From Oscillospiraceae bacterium (GTDB lineage Bacteria; Bacillota; Clostridia; Saccharofermentanales; Fastidiosipilaceae): a stretch of 46,415 bases of DNA. The notes below the pieces were generated by a model. That model saw only the letters and a list, made by a program, of their open reading frames with translations. It had not been told where the DNA came from and ran no database searches. The stretch spans positions 1 to 46,415 of the forward strand of contig JASBZA010000014.1 in assembly GCA_029983685.1 (NCBI GenBank). Reading direction: 5' to 3'. Positions 33,701 to 43,346 of this stretch are shown here, one piece after another (the first letter of the stretch is position 1; each line of letters begins with the position of its first letter). A program made the position numbers and the translations under genes.

Positions 33701-34639
33701 ATGAATATTTCCCTCATTATTCCTTTTTTCAATGAGGAAGACCAAGTAGACAATACGTTGGACATAGTCATCCCCATCTTGGAATCGGTCACGCCCTTCT
33801 ATGAAATCATTGCCGTAGATGATGGGTCCAAAGACCGGACCTGGTTTATCTTGAGCAACAGGGCTCAAGATAACCCCAATATTCACGCCATCCGCTTCTC
33901 CAGAAACTTCGGTAAGGAGGCCGCTATCTGCGCCGGTTTGGACCATGTCGGTGGCGATCTGGCCATCTTAATGGACGGCGACCTCCAGCACCCGCCTCAA
34001 TATATTCCCCAAATGGTCCGACTCTGGGAAGAGGGCTACGACATCGTCGAAGGCGTCAAGAAGTCCAGAGGCAAAGAAAAGCCCTTTTACCACTTTATGG
34101 CCACGTCTTTTTATAAAATTTTTACCAAACTCAGCGGCGTGGATATGGCCAATGCATCGGATTTTAAACTTTTAGATAGGAAAGTAATCGACGCGTGGAA
34201 AGCTTTGGACGAGAAGAACACCTTTTTTCGCGGCCTCGCAGCCTGGCTAGGTTTTAAGAAAACAACTATTGAATTCGAGGTAGCGCCCCGAACCCACGGC
34301 AAAAGCAAGTGGTCTCTAACCGGTTTGTGGCGGCTATCGGTAAACGCCATAACCTCCTTTTCCAGCGTCCCCCTGGTCTTTATCACCTGGGGCGGCCTGC
34401 TCTTTTTCTTCCTGGCCCTGATTATCGGCATCATCACCCTAGTACGTTTCTTCTCCGGTACCGCCGTAGAAGGTTTTACCACTGTGATTCTCCTGCTCCT
34501 TATCATAGGCGGAGCCATCATGATGAGTCTGGGGCTTATCGGGACCTATATCTCCAAAATTTACGACGAAGTCAAAGGACGCCCGCGGTATCTCAAGATG
34601 ACCGAATTAAATCCCCGTCCTTTCGATAAGCTCCGGTAA
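33701..34639 (+). CDS. Family 2 polyprenyl-phosphate glycosyltransferase (GtrB/DPM1-like)
   Basis: 312 residues. A GT-A catalytic domain starts ISLIIPFFNEEDQV and holds VDDGSKDRT, RNFGKEAAICAGLDHVGGDL, the metal-binding MDGDLQHPP (about 91-99) and DFKLLDRKV. Two C-terminal membrane helices (about 222-252 and 258-288) end in a basic tail (KIYDEVKGRPRYL). Such enzymes move a sugar from a nucleotide donor to undecaprenyl phosphate on the inner face. The next gene, five bases downstream, is a large membrane protein that could use the lipid-linked sugar outside. Confidence 0.9.
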   Translation: MNISLIIPFFNEEDQVDNTLDIVIPILESVTPFYEIIAVDDGSKDRTWFILSNRAQDNPNIHAIRFSRNFGKEAAICAGLDHVGGDLAILMDGDLQHPPQYIPQMVRLWEEGYDIVEGVKKSRGKEKPFYHFMATSFYKIFTKLSGVDMANASDFKLLDRKVIDAWKALDEKNTFFRGLAAWLGFKKTTIEFEVAPRTHGKSKWSLTGLWRLSVNAITSFSSVPLVFITWGGLLFFFLALIIGIITLVRFFSGTAVEGFTTVILLLLIIGGAIMMSLGLIGTYISKIYDEVKGRPRYLKMTELNPRPFDKLR

Positions 34640-34644
34640 GCTAT

Positions 34645-36672
34645 ATGAGCTTCTTACCGGCTTTTGTTTTTATTCTAGCGGCCTTTCTCCTGGGCCGGGC
34701 TTTGCGGCTTTTTCTGGCCAAAGCAGAACTACGGACCTTCGTTTCGGTCCCCTTGGATTTTCTGACCGGCCTGACTCTTCTTTCTACCCTTTTATATTTT
34801 TTGGCCTGGGCCTGGCAAAGCCTGACAGATCTTAGCTGGTATCCTTATCTGTTTTGGCCTTGGATAGGCCTGGTATTTTTAGCTCTTTTGCTGACCTATC
34901 GTAGGCAAGGCCAACGAGGTCCTGTCGCACGCTCTGAGCTAGGCCCAAGTTGGTCCGGCTTCGATGACAGGGTTTTAAGCACGATAGAATTTCTGTCGAC
35001 TTTGGCCATCTTCTCTTGGGCCTCTTTATTAACCTTCTCCGCTTTTTACACCATAGGCGACTCGGTTTACGCCGGTGTTACGGTCTTTTCAGACCTGTCG
35101 CCTCACACGGCCTTCGTTGCCTCCTTCGGCCAGGGTGGCAACATTCCGGCCCAATACCCCTATTTCTCCGGTGCCGGCATGCGCTACCACTTTTTCTTTT
35201 ATTTTATGTGCGGTGCCTTACACCGGCTGGGTTTGCCCTTGGACTGGGCCTTGAACCTGCCCTCCTTCTTAGGCATTTGGACCTTCTTAAGCTTGTTGGG
35301 GAATATTGCGGTGTCATTGACTCAAAAAAAGGCGGCCCTTCCCTTGACCTTGCTGCTGTTTTTCTTCCGCTCATCCGGATCGGGCTTTGCCCTTCTGAAT
35401 AGCTATCTCCGAGACGGCTTAAGTTTGACTGAAGCACTTGTAAGACTTAGGTCCGCCCCTTCTTTTGCCGGTCCCCTTCTCCATGACGATTGGGGCCTAT
35501 ATAATTTAAATGTTTTTGCCAACCAAAGACACCTTCTCTGGGGCATGAGCCTGGTTCTATTTATCTTCATGCTTTTTTACCCCGCTTTAAGCGAAAGAGA
35601 TAAGCCGTCTATCAGCGATTTCTTCCATAAGGACCTTTGGCCTATCCGCCGAGTTGGCCCGCTTCTCTTTGCCCTGCTTTTGGCCCTGCCCCTCCCTTAT
35701 TGGCACGGGTCTTGTGCCATTGTGCTGCTTTTGGTTTTGGGCTTTTGGGCCCTCTTTGCCCGTGAAAAAATGTCATATCTTATTTTGGGTTTGTCTACAG
35801 TAGGGTCAGCCTTTGTCTTGCAAAACATTTTCCAAGGCCAAGCCGGTTTAGGCCAATCAATTTTCCATTGGGCCTATATTCTGGACGACAAGTCACTGGG
35901 CGGTATTCTCAAATTTTTAGCAATCCTCGCAGGACCCGGTCTGATTTTTATTTTAATCTTCCCCTGGCTTCATAAAGACCGGAACCTCCGCCCGGTCTAC
36001 CTGTCTTTTGCCCTGCCCGTCCTCTTTGGCCTCACCATTTCGCTAACCCCCGATGTCACGGTCAACCATAAGTATTTTATGATCAGCCTTTTCTTATACC
36101 TGCCTTTGGTTGTTTGGGTCCTATTAAAATTATGGGACTTTTTGTGGCGCCCTGATACAGGCGAAGCATTTTGGCCTAGAAGGGCTTTGGCCGTACTCCT
36201 GGCTTGTCTTGTCATCCCTATCCTCACCTTCACCGGCCTGACCGACACCTGGGCCTACCAAAACCAGCTGGCCCATAATGTCATTATAGATACGGACGAT
36301 GATTTCTCGCGTTGGGCCCTAAAAAACATGCCGCAAGATGCCGTATCCCTGACGCCTCCCTGGGCCATGCACAGCTATTTTCTGACCGGCCGGCAAAGTT
36401 TCTACGGTCACGCCTACTATGCGGCTTCTGCCGGCTACGATACGGCAGACCGCTACGGAGAAATAAAGAATTTTCTGGCCATGCGCTTAGACGACCAGCA
36501 ACTTCGGGCCTATGCCGAAGAGCATAATTTATGTTACCTGATGATAGATGATAGCTTCCGGCAAAATTCCGACTATGCCATAGAAGAAGAAGGCCTAAGT
36601 CGCTTATTCCCGCGCGTGGCTTTCTTCCCCGATCAAGACAATCTGGCCGTTTACGACCTTGGGACAAATTAG
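34645..36672 (+). CDS. Large GT-C-like membrane glycosyltransferase
   Basis: 675 residues with about 12-14 predicted helices. After helix 4 there is a long first external loop with acidic residues (YTIGDSVYAGVTVFSDLSPH, about 131-151) and GAGMRYHFFFYF, the layout of GT-C sugar transferases where an Asp in the first big loop is catalytic. The last 130 residues (from TDDDFSRWALKNMPQDA) form a soluble external domain with Tyr-rich YGHAYYAASAGYDTADRYGE. The weak GGTAAG ribosome site and five-base gap suggest coupling to the upstream GT2. The acceptor (teichoic acid, other wall glycan or protein) cannot be read from sequence. DUF2298/YfhO-like families are alternatives. Confidence 0.7.
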   Translation: MSFLPAFVFILAAFLLGRALRLFLAKAELRTFVSVPLDFLTGLTLLSTLLYFLAWAWQSLTDLSWYPYLFWPWIGLVFLALLLTYRRQGQRGPVARSELGPSWSGFDDRVLSTIEFLSTLAIFSWASLLTFSAFYTIGDSVYAGVTVFSDLSPHTAFVASFGQGGNIPAQYPYFSGAGMRYHFFFYFMCGALHRLGLPLDWALNLPSFLGIWTFLSLLGNIAVSLTQKKAALPLTLLLFFFRSSGSGFALLNSYLRDGLSLTEALVRLRSAPSFAGPLLHDDWGLYNLNVFANQRHLLWGMSLVLFIFMLFYPALSERDKPSISDFFHKDLWPIRRVGPLLFALLLALPLPYWHGSCAIVLLLVLGFWALFAREKMSYLILGLSTVGSAFVLQNIFQGQAGLGQSIFHWAYILDDKSLGGILKFLAILAGPGLIFILIFPWLHKDRNLRPVYLSFALPVLFGLTISLTPDVTVNHKYFMISLFLYLPLVVWVLLKLWDFLWRPDTGEAFWPRRALAVLLACLVIPILTFTGLTDTWAYQNQLAHNVIIDTDDDFSRWALKNMPQDAVSLTPPWAMHSYFLTGRQSFYGHAYYAASAGYDTADRYGEIKNFLAMRLDDQQLRAYAEEHNLCYLMIDDSFRQNSDYAIEEEGLSRLFPRVAFFPDQDNLAVYDLGTN

Positions 36673-36685
36673 GCTTAGGCTCACC

Positions 36686-37465
36686 TTAAGAGAATTTTCG
36701 CTCAAACCACAAGACAAGGCGGTGTGGCAGAAGTTTGGATAGGGCCAAAACCAGGCGGGCCGCTCCGTTCGAAAGCGACACATCCTTACCCCGGTCCAAC
36801 TTTCGGAGGGCCTTACGGCAGACATTTTCCGGGCTTTCTACGCCCAGGCGTTTGAATCCCTTGACCTGGGCACTTTGGCCGGACTTGGTCAAAAATTCGG
36901 TTTCCATGGGGTTGGGGCAAACGGCCATACAGGAAATCCCCTTGGCCTTAAGTTCAGAATGAAGGGCCCTGGAATAACTTAAGACATAGGCCTTGGAGGC
37001 CGCATAAGACGCAAAACCGTGCTGCGGCATAAAGGCCGCTACGGATGCGATATTTAAAATATGAGAACCCTTATCCATATAAGGAAGGGTCAGTTGAATC
37101 ATCTGGGTTAGGGCTAAGCAGTTCAGACGGACCGTATCCTGATTGGCTTGACCCAGGTCTGCCGCAAGACCTGACCGGCCCATACCGGCAGATTGGACCA
37201 GATACTTAATAAGGGGGCGTGTAGAACTGTCGGCCAAATCGTCAGCGAGTTCGGCCTGCCAAACAGGGTCCGTGACATCACCGGGAAAAAGTCGAACCGG
37301 ATGGCGGAGGTTGTTTGCTAATTCTTCCAGTAGGTCCCTCCTCCGAGAGACCAGATAGAACATATCGAAATCGTCTCGCCTGTCCAGTTCTAAGCAAAAG
37401 GCAAGGCCCAAACCGGAGGACGCTCCGGTTATGAAGGCCAAACGGAGCCTAGGCTCTTGCACCAT
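36686..37465 (-). CDS. Short-chain dehydrogenase/reductase
   Basis: 259 residues, classical SDR fold. Cofactor loop FITGASSGLGLAFCLELDRR at the N-terminus, SAGMGRS in place of the usual NNAG, and the catalytic Ser in NIASVAAF with Y-x3-K in SYAASKAYVLSYSRAL. GDVTD suggests adenine recognition, and the SRRRD stretch after beta-2 favours NADP(H). It overlaps the PHP gene by 17 bases and is last in the EF-G-like/PHP/SDR operon. Substrate unknown. Confidence 0.85.
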   Translation of the reverse strand: MVQEPRLRLAFITGASSGLGLAFCLELDRRDDFDMFYLVSRRRDLLEELANNLRHPVRLFPGDVTDPVWQAELADDLADSSTRPLIKYLVQSAGMGRSGLAADLGQANQDTVRLNCLALTQMIQLTLPYMDKGSHILNIASVAAFMPQHGFASYAASKAYVLSYSRALHSELKAKGISCMAVCPNPMETEFLTKSGQSAQVKGFKRLGVESPENVCRKALRKLDRGKDVSLSNGAARLVLALSKLLPHRLVLWFERKFS

Positions 37466-38432
37466 AATGCGACTCCAAGAAAGGTCTGTAATCGTCCGAT
37501 CCGTGACGCAGGCAAATCCAAGGCTTGTGCGATCCGTGATAATCCGACCCTACCGTAGGCAGAAGATCTAAAGCGGCTGCCGCGGTGCAAACCCGGTCCG
37601 AATCTTCTTCGCTGGTTTCACCGTGTATAACTTCTACGCCTTGGAGCCCGAAAGTCTTAAAAGTCTCCAACGTTTCGGCAAATTCTGCCGGAGTCATCGC
37701 CTCATCTCCGTGAAGCCAGTTTTTATAAAGAGCCGGATGGGCTAAAACAGGCACCCCGCCTGTTTCTCGGATTGCCTGAATCGCCTCTTTGGCAGGCGGG
37801 CGCTTCCGGGGCACATAAGCCGCCTTGCCCTCACTAAGATAGGTATCAAAAGCTTCGTCTACACTGGTCACAATACCCTTGCGGATTAGAAGCTGGGCCA
37901 GGTGGATACGACCCACCACATAGCCTCCCTCGTTACTTAAATCCTCGTAACTAACAGGGATACCCAAGTCTTGTAGCTTCTGACAGATAAGGCGGTTACG
38001 TTCGTCTCTGTCTCGACGCCTCTGGGCCAAAAAATCGTCAATCCGGCGGACATTACCATCCGGGTAATAGGCCAACAGGTGGACTTCTTGTCCCTTATAG
38101 TCACAGCTGATTTCTACGCCGGGCACGCAAATCGGCAAATCCATACGAAGCTGCGATAGCTTGTCATAAACCGTAGAAATGATTTCGTTACCCTGAATCG
38201 TATCATGGTCGGTCAAAGCAAAGCTCTTCAAATCATTGGCCATGACTTCCTGGACCAGTTGGGCCGGCGAAGACTTGCCGTCCGAGGTATTGGTATGGGT
38301 ATGGAGGTCTGTTTTGCCCTTCCATACTAAGTCCCACATAAAAGCCAAGGACCGGGCATTGGCTTCATGGGCTTCTTCCCGGTCAATGGTTTCTAAATCT
38401 GAATTCCAAATATTAGAGTGATTGGTCTTCAT
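37449..38432 (-). CDS. PHP-domain metal-dependent phosphoesterase
   Basis: 327 residues. The PHP active-site motifs are all present: TDLHTHTNTSDG (about 41-52), ALTDHDTIQGNE, GVEISCDYKGQEVHLLAYY, ARG-region VVGRIHLAQLL, VLAHPALYKN and VGSDYHGSHKP. The family includes RNase AM/YciV-like enzymes that act on 3',5'-bisphosphate nucleosides or 5' ends of short RNA. A 38-residue N-terminal extension precedes the core. TGAGG lies before the start; 15 bases after the EF-G-like gene. Confidence 0.85.
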   Translation of the reverse strand: MKTNHSNIWNSDLETIDREEAHEANARSLAFMWDLVWKGKTDLHTHTNTSDGKSSPAQLVQEVMANDLKSFALTDHDTIQGNEIISTVYDKLSQLRMDLPICVPGVEISCDYKGQEVHLLAYYPDGNVRRIDDFLAQRRRDRDERNRLICQKLQDLGIPVSYEDLSNEGGYVVGRIHLAQLLIRKGIVTSVDEAFDTYLSEGKAAYVPRKRPPAKEAIQAIRETGGVPVLAHPALYKNWLHGDEAMTPAEFAETLETFKTFGLQGVEVIHGETSEEDSDRVCTAAAALDLLPTVGSDYHGSHKPWICLRHGSDDYRPFLESHYGARA

Positions 38433-38447
38433 AAAGTGCCTCAGGAC

Positions 38448-40472
38448 CTATTCGTATTTCTCCTGGTAGGTGGCAAATTCCATGTTATACCAGCCTTGAC
38501 CCTGGGTCATGGCCCTAAGGTCTGTGGCGTAACGGAGCATCTCGACCAGCGGAACTTCGGCCGTTACCACACTCATACCGGACTTAGAATCGATACCTAA
38601 GATGCGGCCTCTGCGTTTATTAAGGTCACCCATGATATCGCCCATAAGTTCTTCCGGAATATGGACTTCTACCTTGTAAATAGGCTCCAGTAAGACCGGC
38701 TGGGCTTCTTCCATGGCATTCTTGAAGGCCAAAGACGCCGCAATCTTAAAAGCTAATTCAGAAGAGTCGACATCGTGGTAAGAACCGTCTACTAAAGTAG
38801 CCTTAAAGCCTACTACAGGATAGCCTTCCAGAGGACCTTCCTGACGAGCTTCTTCTAAGCCCTTCTCAACAGCCGGGAAGAAGTTCTTGGGTACGGCACC
38901 GCCGAAGACCTTCTCTTCGAAAATCATACCGTCGGTATCGGCCGGCTCAAATTCGACCCAAACATCACCGTACTGGCCGTGGCCGCCGGATTGCTTCTTA
39001 TGCTTACCCTGGACCTTGACCTTCTTACGGATGGTCTCACGGAAAGGAACCTTCGGTTCTTCTAGCTTGGCTTCTACATTGTACTTAGACTTAAGCTTAG
39101 AACAGATAACATCTAATTGAAGCTCACCTAAACCTTGAACAACCATTTCCTTGGTCTCGGGATCTAAGAAGTAAGATACGGTCGGGTCTTCTTCTTCCAG
39201 CTTGGTCAAACCCTGGGCAATTTTATCTTCATCACCCTTATTAACAGGGTAAATAGCCATCTTCAAAGGTGCATCGGGGTAGACGATTCTGGGGAGGACC
39301 AGAGGATGGGATTTCTCGCACAGGGTATCTCCGGTCAAGGTGACGTTTAGTTTCGTCAAAGCACCGATATCACCGGCTTCGAGCTTGTCGACATTAATCT
39401 GATTTTTGCCCAGCATGACAGACAGGGCAGATCCTCTTTCTTCTGTCTCTTTATTAGCATTCCACAAGGTCATATTAGGCTTCAAGGTACCCGAATAGAC
39501 TCGCAATAAGGAAATCTTGCCGACAAAGGGGTCGGCAATGGTCTTAAAGACAAATGCGGCCAAAGGTCCGTTCGAATCGGCCTTAATCTCTTCGGTCGAA
39601 CCATCGGGCTTAACGGCACTAATGGGTGCATGCTCTTCGGCAGAAGGCATATTATCCAGCAAGCGGTTCATCATGAAACGGATGCCCTTGCGATTCAAAG
39701 AAGACCCGGTCCAGACCGGAATCATGTAACCGCCACTCATACGGTTCTTCAAGCCCTGGCGAATTTCCTCTTCGGTGAAAGGCTCTTCTTCGAAATATTT
39801 CAACATGAGCTCGTCATCGGATTCGGCGACTTGCTCCATGAGATTAGCATATTGACGCTCGGCTTCAGCCTTCATATTATCCGGTGTCTCCACTTCGTGA
39901 CGGACACCGTCTTTATCGTATGCAAAAGACTTACGATTCAAAATATCAACATAGCCGGCATAAGAATTGCCTTCCTTATAAGGCAGCATCATAACCGTGC
40001 AGTCCCGGCCGAAGTGGTTTCTTATATCCACCATGGTCTTCTGGAAATCTGCACTGGGGTCTTCCAATTTATTAATAAAAATAGCAAAGGGGATATCACG
40101 CTTCTGTAAGAAACGAACGGCCTTCTCGGCACCGACCGTAACGCCGTCTTTTGCCTCAATAACAACAATACCGCAGTCGGCGACACGAAGAGCCTGGACC
40201 ACTTCACCCAAGAAATCAAAATCTCCCGGTGTGTCGATGAGGTTGAGCTTAACGCCTTCCCACTCACAACTGGCCACACTGGTCCCGATACTTATCTGAC
40301 GGCGTTTCTCTTCGTCATCAAAGTCCATGACCGTATTCTTATCCTCACGTTTGCCGGCCCTCTTAATGGCACCGGCCTTGTAAAGGATGGCTTCTGCGAA
40401 ACTCGTCTTACCTGATCCGCTGTGGCCGAAAATAGCGACGTTGCGGATATTCTTCGCGGAATATGCTTTCAT
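38448..40472 (-). CDS. Elongation factor G-like GTPase (EF-G2 type)
   Basis: 674 residues, a translational GTPase with EF-G domain order. The P-loop is GHSGSGKT (about 15-22), and the G3 motif reads LIDTPGDFDF instead of DTPGHVDF, so the catalytic His is missing. G4 reads NKLED rather than NKMD. Domain IV (about 470-600) and a C-terminal domain V (PIYKVEVHIPEELMGDIMGD, NKRRGRILGID) are present. These traits mark the accessory EF-G-like paralogue found in many Firmicutes, not the main fusA; a different GTP turnover is likely. The start has AGGAGGTGA upstream. First gene of a three-gene operon. Confidence 0.88.
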   Translation of the reverse strand: MKAYSAKNIRNVAIFGHSGSGKTSFAEAILYKAGAIKRAGKREDKNTVMDFDDEEKRRQISIGTSVASCEWEGVKLNLIDTPGDFDFLGEVVQALRVADCGIVVIEAKDGVTVGAEKAVRFLQKRDIPFAIFINKLEDPSADFQKTMVDIRNHFGRDCTVMMLPYKEGNSYAGYVDILNRKSFAYDKDGVRHEVETPDNMKAEAERQYANLMEQVAESDDELMLKYFEEEPFTEEEIRQGLKNRMSGGYMIPVWTGSSLNRKGIRFMMNRLLDNMPSAEEHAPISAVKPDGSTEEIKADSNGPLAAFVFKTIADPFVGKISLLRVYSGTLKPNMTLWNANKETEERGSALSVMLGKNQINVDKLEAGDIGALTKLNVTLTGDTLCEKSHPLVLPRIVYPDAPLKMAIYPVNKGDEDKIAQGLTKLEEEDPTVSYFLDPETKEMVVQGLGELQLDVICSKLKSKYNVEAKLEEPKVPFRETIRKKVKVQGKHKKQSGGHGQYGDVWVEFEPADTDGMIFEEKVFGGAVPKNFFPAVEKGLEEARQEGPLEGYPVVGFKATLVDGSYHDVDSSELAFKIAASLAFKNAMEEAQPVLLEPIYKVEVHIPEELMGDIMGDLNKRRGRILGIDSKSGMSVVTAEVPLVEMLRYATDLRAMTQGQGWYNMEFATYQEKYE

Positions 40473-40501
40473 TCCGTCACCTCCTGAATGTGCTGTCCCA
40501 C

Positions 40502-40619
40502 ATTATACTAGACACTTTAGACAAGCGAAAGGCCTTCCTTTACCCATTCCTATGGGCTTATTGTATAAGTTATCTAAAAGTGTCTTGTGCATCTTCCTGA
40601 GATTTCCTAGAAAAGTGTC
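40502..40619 (-). promoter_or_regulatory. Promoter region of the EF-G-like operon with repeated 9-mers
   Basis: On the minus strand TATAAT at 40502-40507 is a consensus -10, about 30 bases from the start codon; the -35 (TTTCGC) is poor. Three near-identical 9-mers occur: GACACTTTA at 40511-40519, and AAAAGTGTC (the reverse complement of GACACTTTT) at 40576-40584 and 40611-40619. They could be binding sites for a repressor or parts of a terminator for the upstream dus gene, with the first two pairing as a long stem. Confidence 0.4.
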
Positions 40620-41578
40620 AGCCAGGTCTCTATATCCGCCAGTTTGAGGATTTGGTTAGAAGCCTGACGAAGCGCCTTGGCATTGGGCCGATTTTGGCTG
40701 TAACGGGCCAAAGTCTTACGAAATTCCAACATGGCTCTCTCTTCTCCTAAAAAGTTGCACAACATGGCGGCATGGCGGTAAATGGTCTTCTTTTTTTCCT
40801 CATCAGTCGCTCCTGTCCTAGTCGAAGGACTGCTAAAGGGACGAAAAACCCAAGGATTCCCCATAGCGGCCCTGCCGATGGCCACGCCGTCTACTCCGGC
40901 CTCTTTTGCTAAATGCCTTGCCTCGTCGGGATTTTCGATGTCGCCGTTACCCACCAGGAAAACCTGGTCTCTTAAGCCGGTCTCCGTAAGACTTCGGCTG
41001 ACCCTTCCTATAGCTTCCCAGTCGGCTTGGCCCGCATAGTATTGGTCTCTGAAACGGCCGTGTACGGTAAGCATTCGGGCCCCGGCTTCCACTAAACGGG
41101 GGGCCAAGGCAGGTGCAGTCTCTTCTTCCCCCACAAAGCCCAGGCGAATTTTACAAGAGAGCTTATAGCCTGTACCTTCTAATTTTTTCGCCAGGCCGGA
41201 AACAATCCGAACCGCCACATCCGGCCGGTCCATAAGGGCCGAACCGGCCCCGGTCTTGACCACCTTGGGGACCGGACAGCCCATATTAATATCGATACCC
41301 TCGATACCTGTAAGCCTCTTATCTTCTAGAATTTTATCCGCAGCATAGAGAAAATCGTCCGGCTCAGAACCGAAAAGCTGGACATAGACCAACCCCTCCA
41401 GCTTAGGGTCTACCGCCACATAGCGCCAGGATTTGTCCAAGCCGCTATGGCGGATCCCCGTTGCCGAAACCAGTTCCGTTGTTTGGCCCGAGGCCCCTTC
41501 CTCATGGCAGAGGATGCGAAAAGGCAAGTCCGAATAACCTGCCATGGGAGCTAAAAAAGCCGGAATTGTCTCGCTCAT
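40607..41578 (-). CDS. dus: tRNA-dihydrouridine synthase
   Basis: 323 residues from the ATG at 41578; a longer frame would run into the upstream transporter gene. FMN-dependent TIM barrel of the Dus family that reduces uridine in tRNA D-loops. Motifs: FLAPMAGYSDLPFRILC at the start, GIDINMGCPVPKVVKTGAGS with the catalytic Cys, KIRLGF, MLTVHGRFRDQYYAGQADWE, GNGDIENPDEA and GVAIGRAAMGNPW. It begins four bases after the exporter stop, so it is probably cotranscribed. Confidence 0.93.
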   Translation of the reverse strand: MSETIPAFLAPMAGYSDLPFRILCHEEGASGQTTELVSATGIRHSGLDKSWRYVAVDPKLEGLVYVQLFGSEPDDFLYAADKILEDKRLTGIEGIDINMGCPVPKVVKTGAGSALMDRPDVAVRIVSGLAKKLEGTGYKLSCKIRLGFVGEEETAPALAPRLVEAGARMLTVHGRFRDQYYAGQADWEAIGRVSRSLTETGLRDQVFLVGNGDIENPDEARHLAKEAGVDGVAIGRAAMGNPWVFRPFSSPSTRTGATDEEKKKTIYRHAAMLCNFLGEERAMLEFRKTLARYSQNRPNAKALRQASNQILKLADIETWLTLF

Positions 41579-41582
41579 AGAC

Positions 41583-43340
41583 TTAAGCCCCCTGCTGCCC
41601 GACACGGCTTAACTGGTGGTGGAGCAGGTTTTCGTAGAAACCTTTTCGGGCCACCAATTCGTCATGGGTCCCCTGTTCGACTATCTTCCCGTCCACCAGG
41701 ACATAAATACAGTCGGCGTCTCGTATGGTCGATAGGCGGTGGGCGATAACAATAGTCGTCCGGCCTTCCTGAACGACTTCCATGGCCCTTTGAATAATCT
41801 GTTCGGTTTCCGTATCAATAGAAGCCGTCGCCTCATCTAAGATTAAGACCTTAGGGTTGTAGGCCAAAGCCCTGGCAAAAGAGATGAGCTGCCTTTGGCC
41901 CTTGGATAGGTTTTTGCCGCGTTCGCTAATGGGTTCGTCAATGCCTTTTTCGTATTGTTCCAGAAGAGGTCTTCCACCCACCTTAAACAAAGCTTCTTTG
42001 GCCACTTCTTTGCTTATAGCGGGGTTGCCCAAAGAAATATTGTCATAAATGGTCCCCTCAATAAGGAAGGGGTCCTGAAGCACAATACCCATATGAGATC
42101 TCAGGCCGTTTCGCTCCAATGCCCGAATGTCCGTTTGGTCCATGAGGACTTGCCCTTCTTGAGGATCGTAGAAGCGATAGAGCAAATTCAAAAGCGAACT
42201 CTTACCGGACCCCGTAGGCCCTACAATGGCAATCATTTCACCCGGTTCGGCCTTAAAATCAATGCCCTTTAAAACTTCCTGGCCTTCGATATAAGAGAAG
42301 TGAATCTGAGAAGCGGCCATAGCGCCTGTGACGGAATCTAATGCTCCGGTTCCGTCGTCTTCTATGGGCTGGTCCAGAACGTGAAAAACCCGCTCGGCTG
42401 AAACAATAGACTTCACAATCGTGGCCAAGACATCCAGGATACCGGTAATAGGATTAAAAAGTTGAGAGACATAGTTCACAATGAGGTAAACAAAACCGAC
42501 CGTAACCGGCATATCCAGGTTGAGGTGACCGTAAAGAAGCCAACTCACCGCCATGAACATGACCAAGCTCGACAAGGCATACGTAATATTAAACATGCCC
42601 CAATCAAAACGACTGAAACGTTCATTGACTTCCAGTTGTCTCGCTGTCAGTGTCCTGAAGTCTTCGTAGACTTTTTCTTCGCGCCCGTAAGACTGCGTGA
42701 GCTGCACATTTTTAATGTTTTCATTTAAGGTCCCATTAATCTTACCGTTGATTTCCCGAATCTCCGCCTGCATCTCGGTTGCCCTCTTCCTGTAGACTTT
42801 CTGGAAGAGATAGACACCGGGGATTAAGAGCAACAAGAATAAAGCCACTTCCCAACGCAGAAAGAAAATGGCCACGTAGACGCCTACAATTTTGGCCAAA
42901 GAAACCAGAAGCGTCGAGAAGACCTGGACATAAAAACTCTGCCGTATGGTTTCCGTATCGTTGGTAATACGAGAAACAATGGTGCCTGCCGGAACCTGGT
43001 CGAAATAAGAAATCGGCATCTTATGAATATGGTCATAGATCTGATTACGCATGGTTTCGGTAAACTGGTTGGAACTTTTTACCAACAAGATTTTGGCAAC
43101 GAAGTCCAGGACGGCTGCCCCAATACCGACCAGTGCATAAAGCGCCAGGACAGACATAAGCTCTTGCCAAGGGAAAAGGTCGACGCCGGCATATTTTCGG
43201 ATAATCTCATCGATAATATATTTGCCGATCCTGGGCATAATGAGACTCAGCACTACGGATAGGATAAGTAAAATGTTTCCCATGACGAAAACTTGCCAAT
43301 GGTACTTAATATAAGAAAATAAACGCTTAATCGTTTTCAT
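41583..43340 (-). CDS. ABC exporter subunit, catalytically competent half
   Basis: 585 residues: six-helix exporter domain (1-325) then ATPase. Walker A is GPTGSGKSSLLNLL, the signature is LSKGQRQLISFARAL (Lys instead of Gly in LSGGQ), Walker B is VLILDEATASID with the catalytic Glu, and the H-loop is IVIAHRLSTI. The altered signature together with the partner's missing Glu shows one degenerate and one consensus ATP site, as in TM287/288, LmrCD or BmrCD drug exporters. It follows its partner by six bases. Confidence 0.93.
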   Translation of the reverse strand: MKTIKRLFSYIKYHWQVFVMGNILLILSVVLSLIMPRIGKYIIDEIIRKYAGVDLFPWQELMSVLALYALVGIGAAVLDFVAKILLVKSSNQFTETMRNQIYDHIHKMPISYFDQVPAGTIVSRITNDTETIRQSFYVQVFSTLLVSLAKIVGVYVAIFFLRWEVALFLLLLIPGVYLFQKVYRKRATEMQAEIREINGKINGTLNENIKNVQLTQSYGREEKVYEDFRTLTARQLEVNERFSRFDWGMFNITYALSSLVMFMAVSWLLYGHLNLDMPVTVGFVYLIVNYVSQLFNPITGILDVLATIVKSIVSAERVFHVLDQPIEDDGTGALDSVTGAMAASQIHFSYIEGQEVLKGIDFKAEPGEMIAIVGPTGSGKSSLLNLLYRFYDPQEGQVLMDQTDIRALERNGLRSHMGIVLQDPFLIEGTIYDNISLGNPAISKEVAKEALFKVGGRPLLEQYEKGIDEPISERGKNLSKGQRQLISFARALAYNPKVLILDEATASIDTETEQIIQRAMEVVQEGRTTIVIAHRLSTIRDADCIYVLVDGKIVEQGTHDELVARKGFYENLLHHQLSRVGQQGA

Positions 43341-43346
43341 AAAATA

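Noticed and set aside
38448..40472. Main elongation factor G (fusA) or a tetracycline-resistance protein
   Set aside because: The G3 motif DTPGDFDF lacks the usual His and G4 reads NKLED; these mark the accessory EF-G-like paralogue. No TetM-specific features were recognised.
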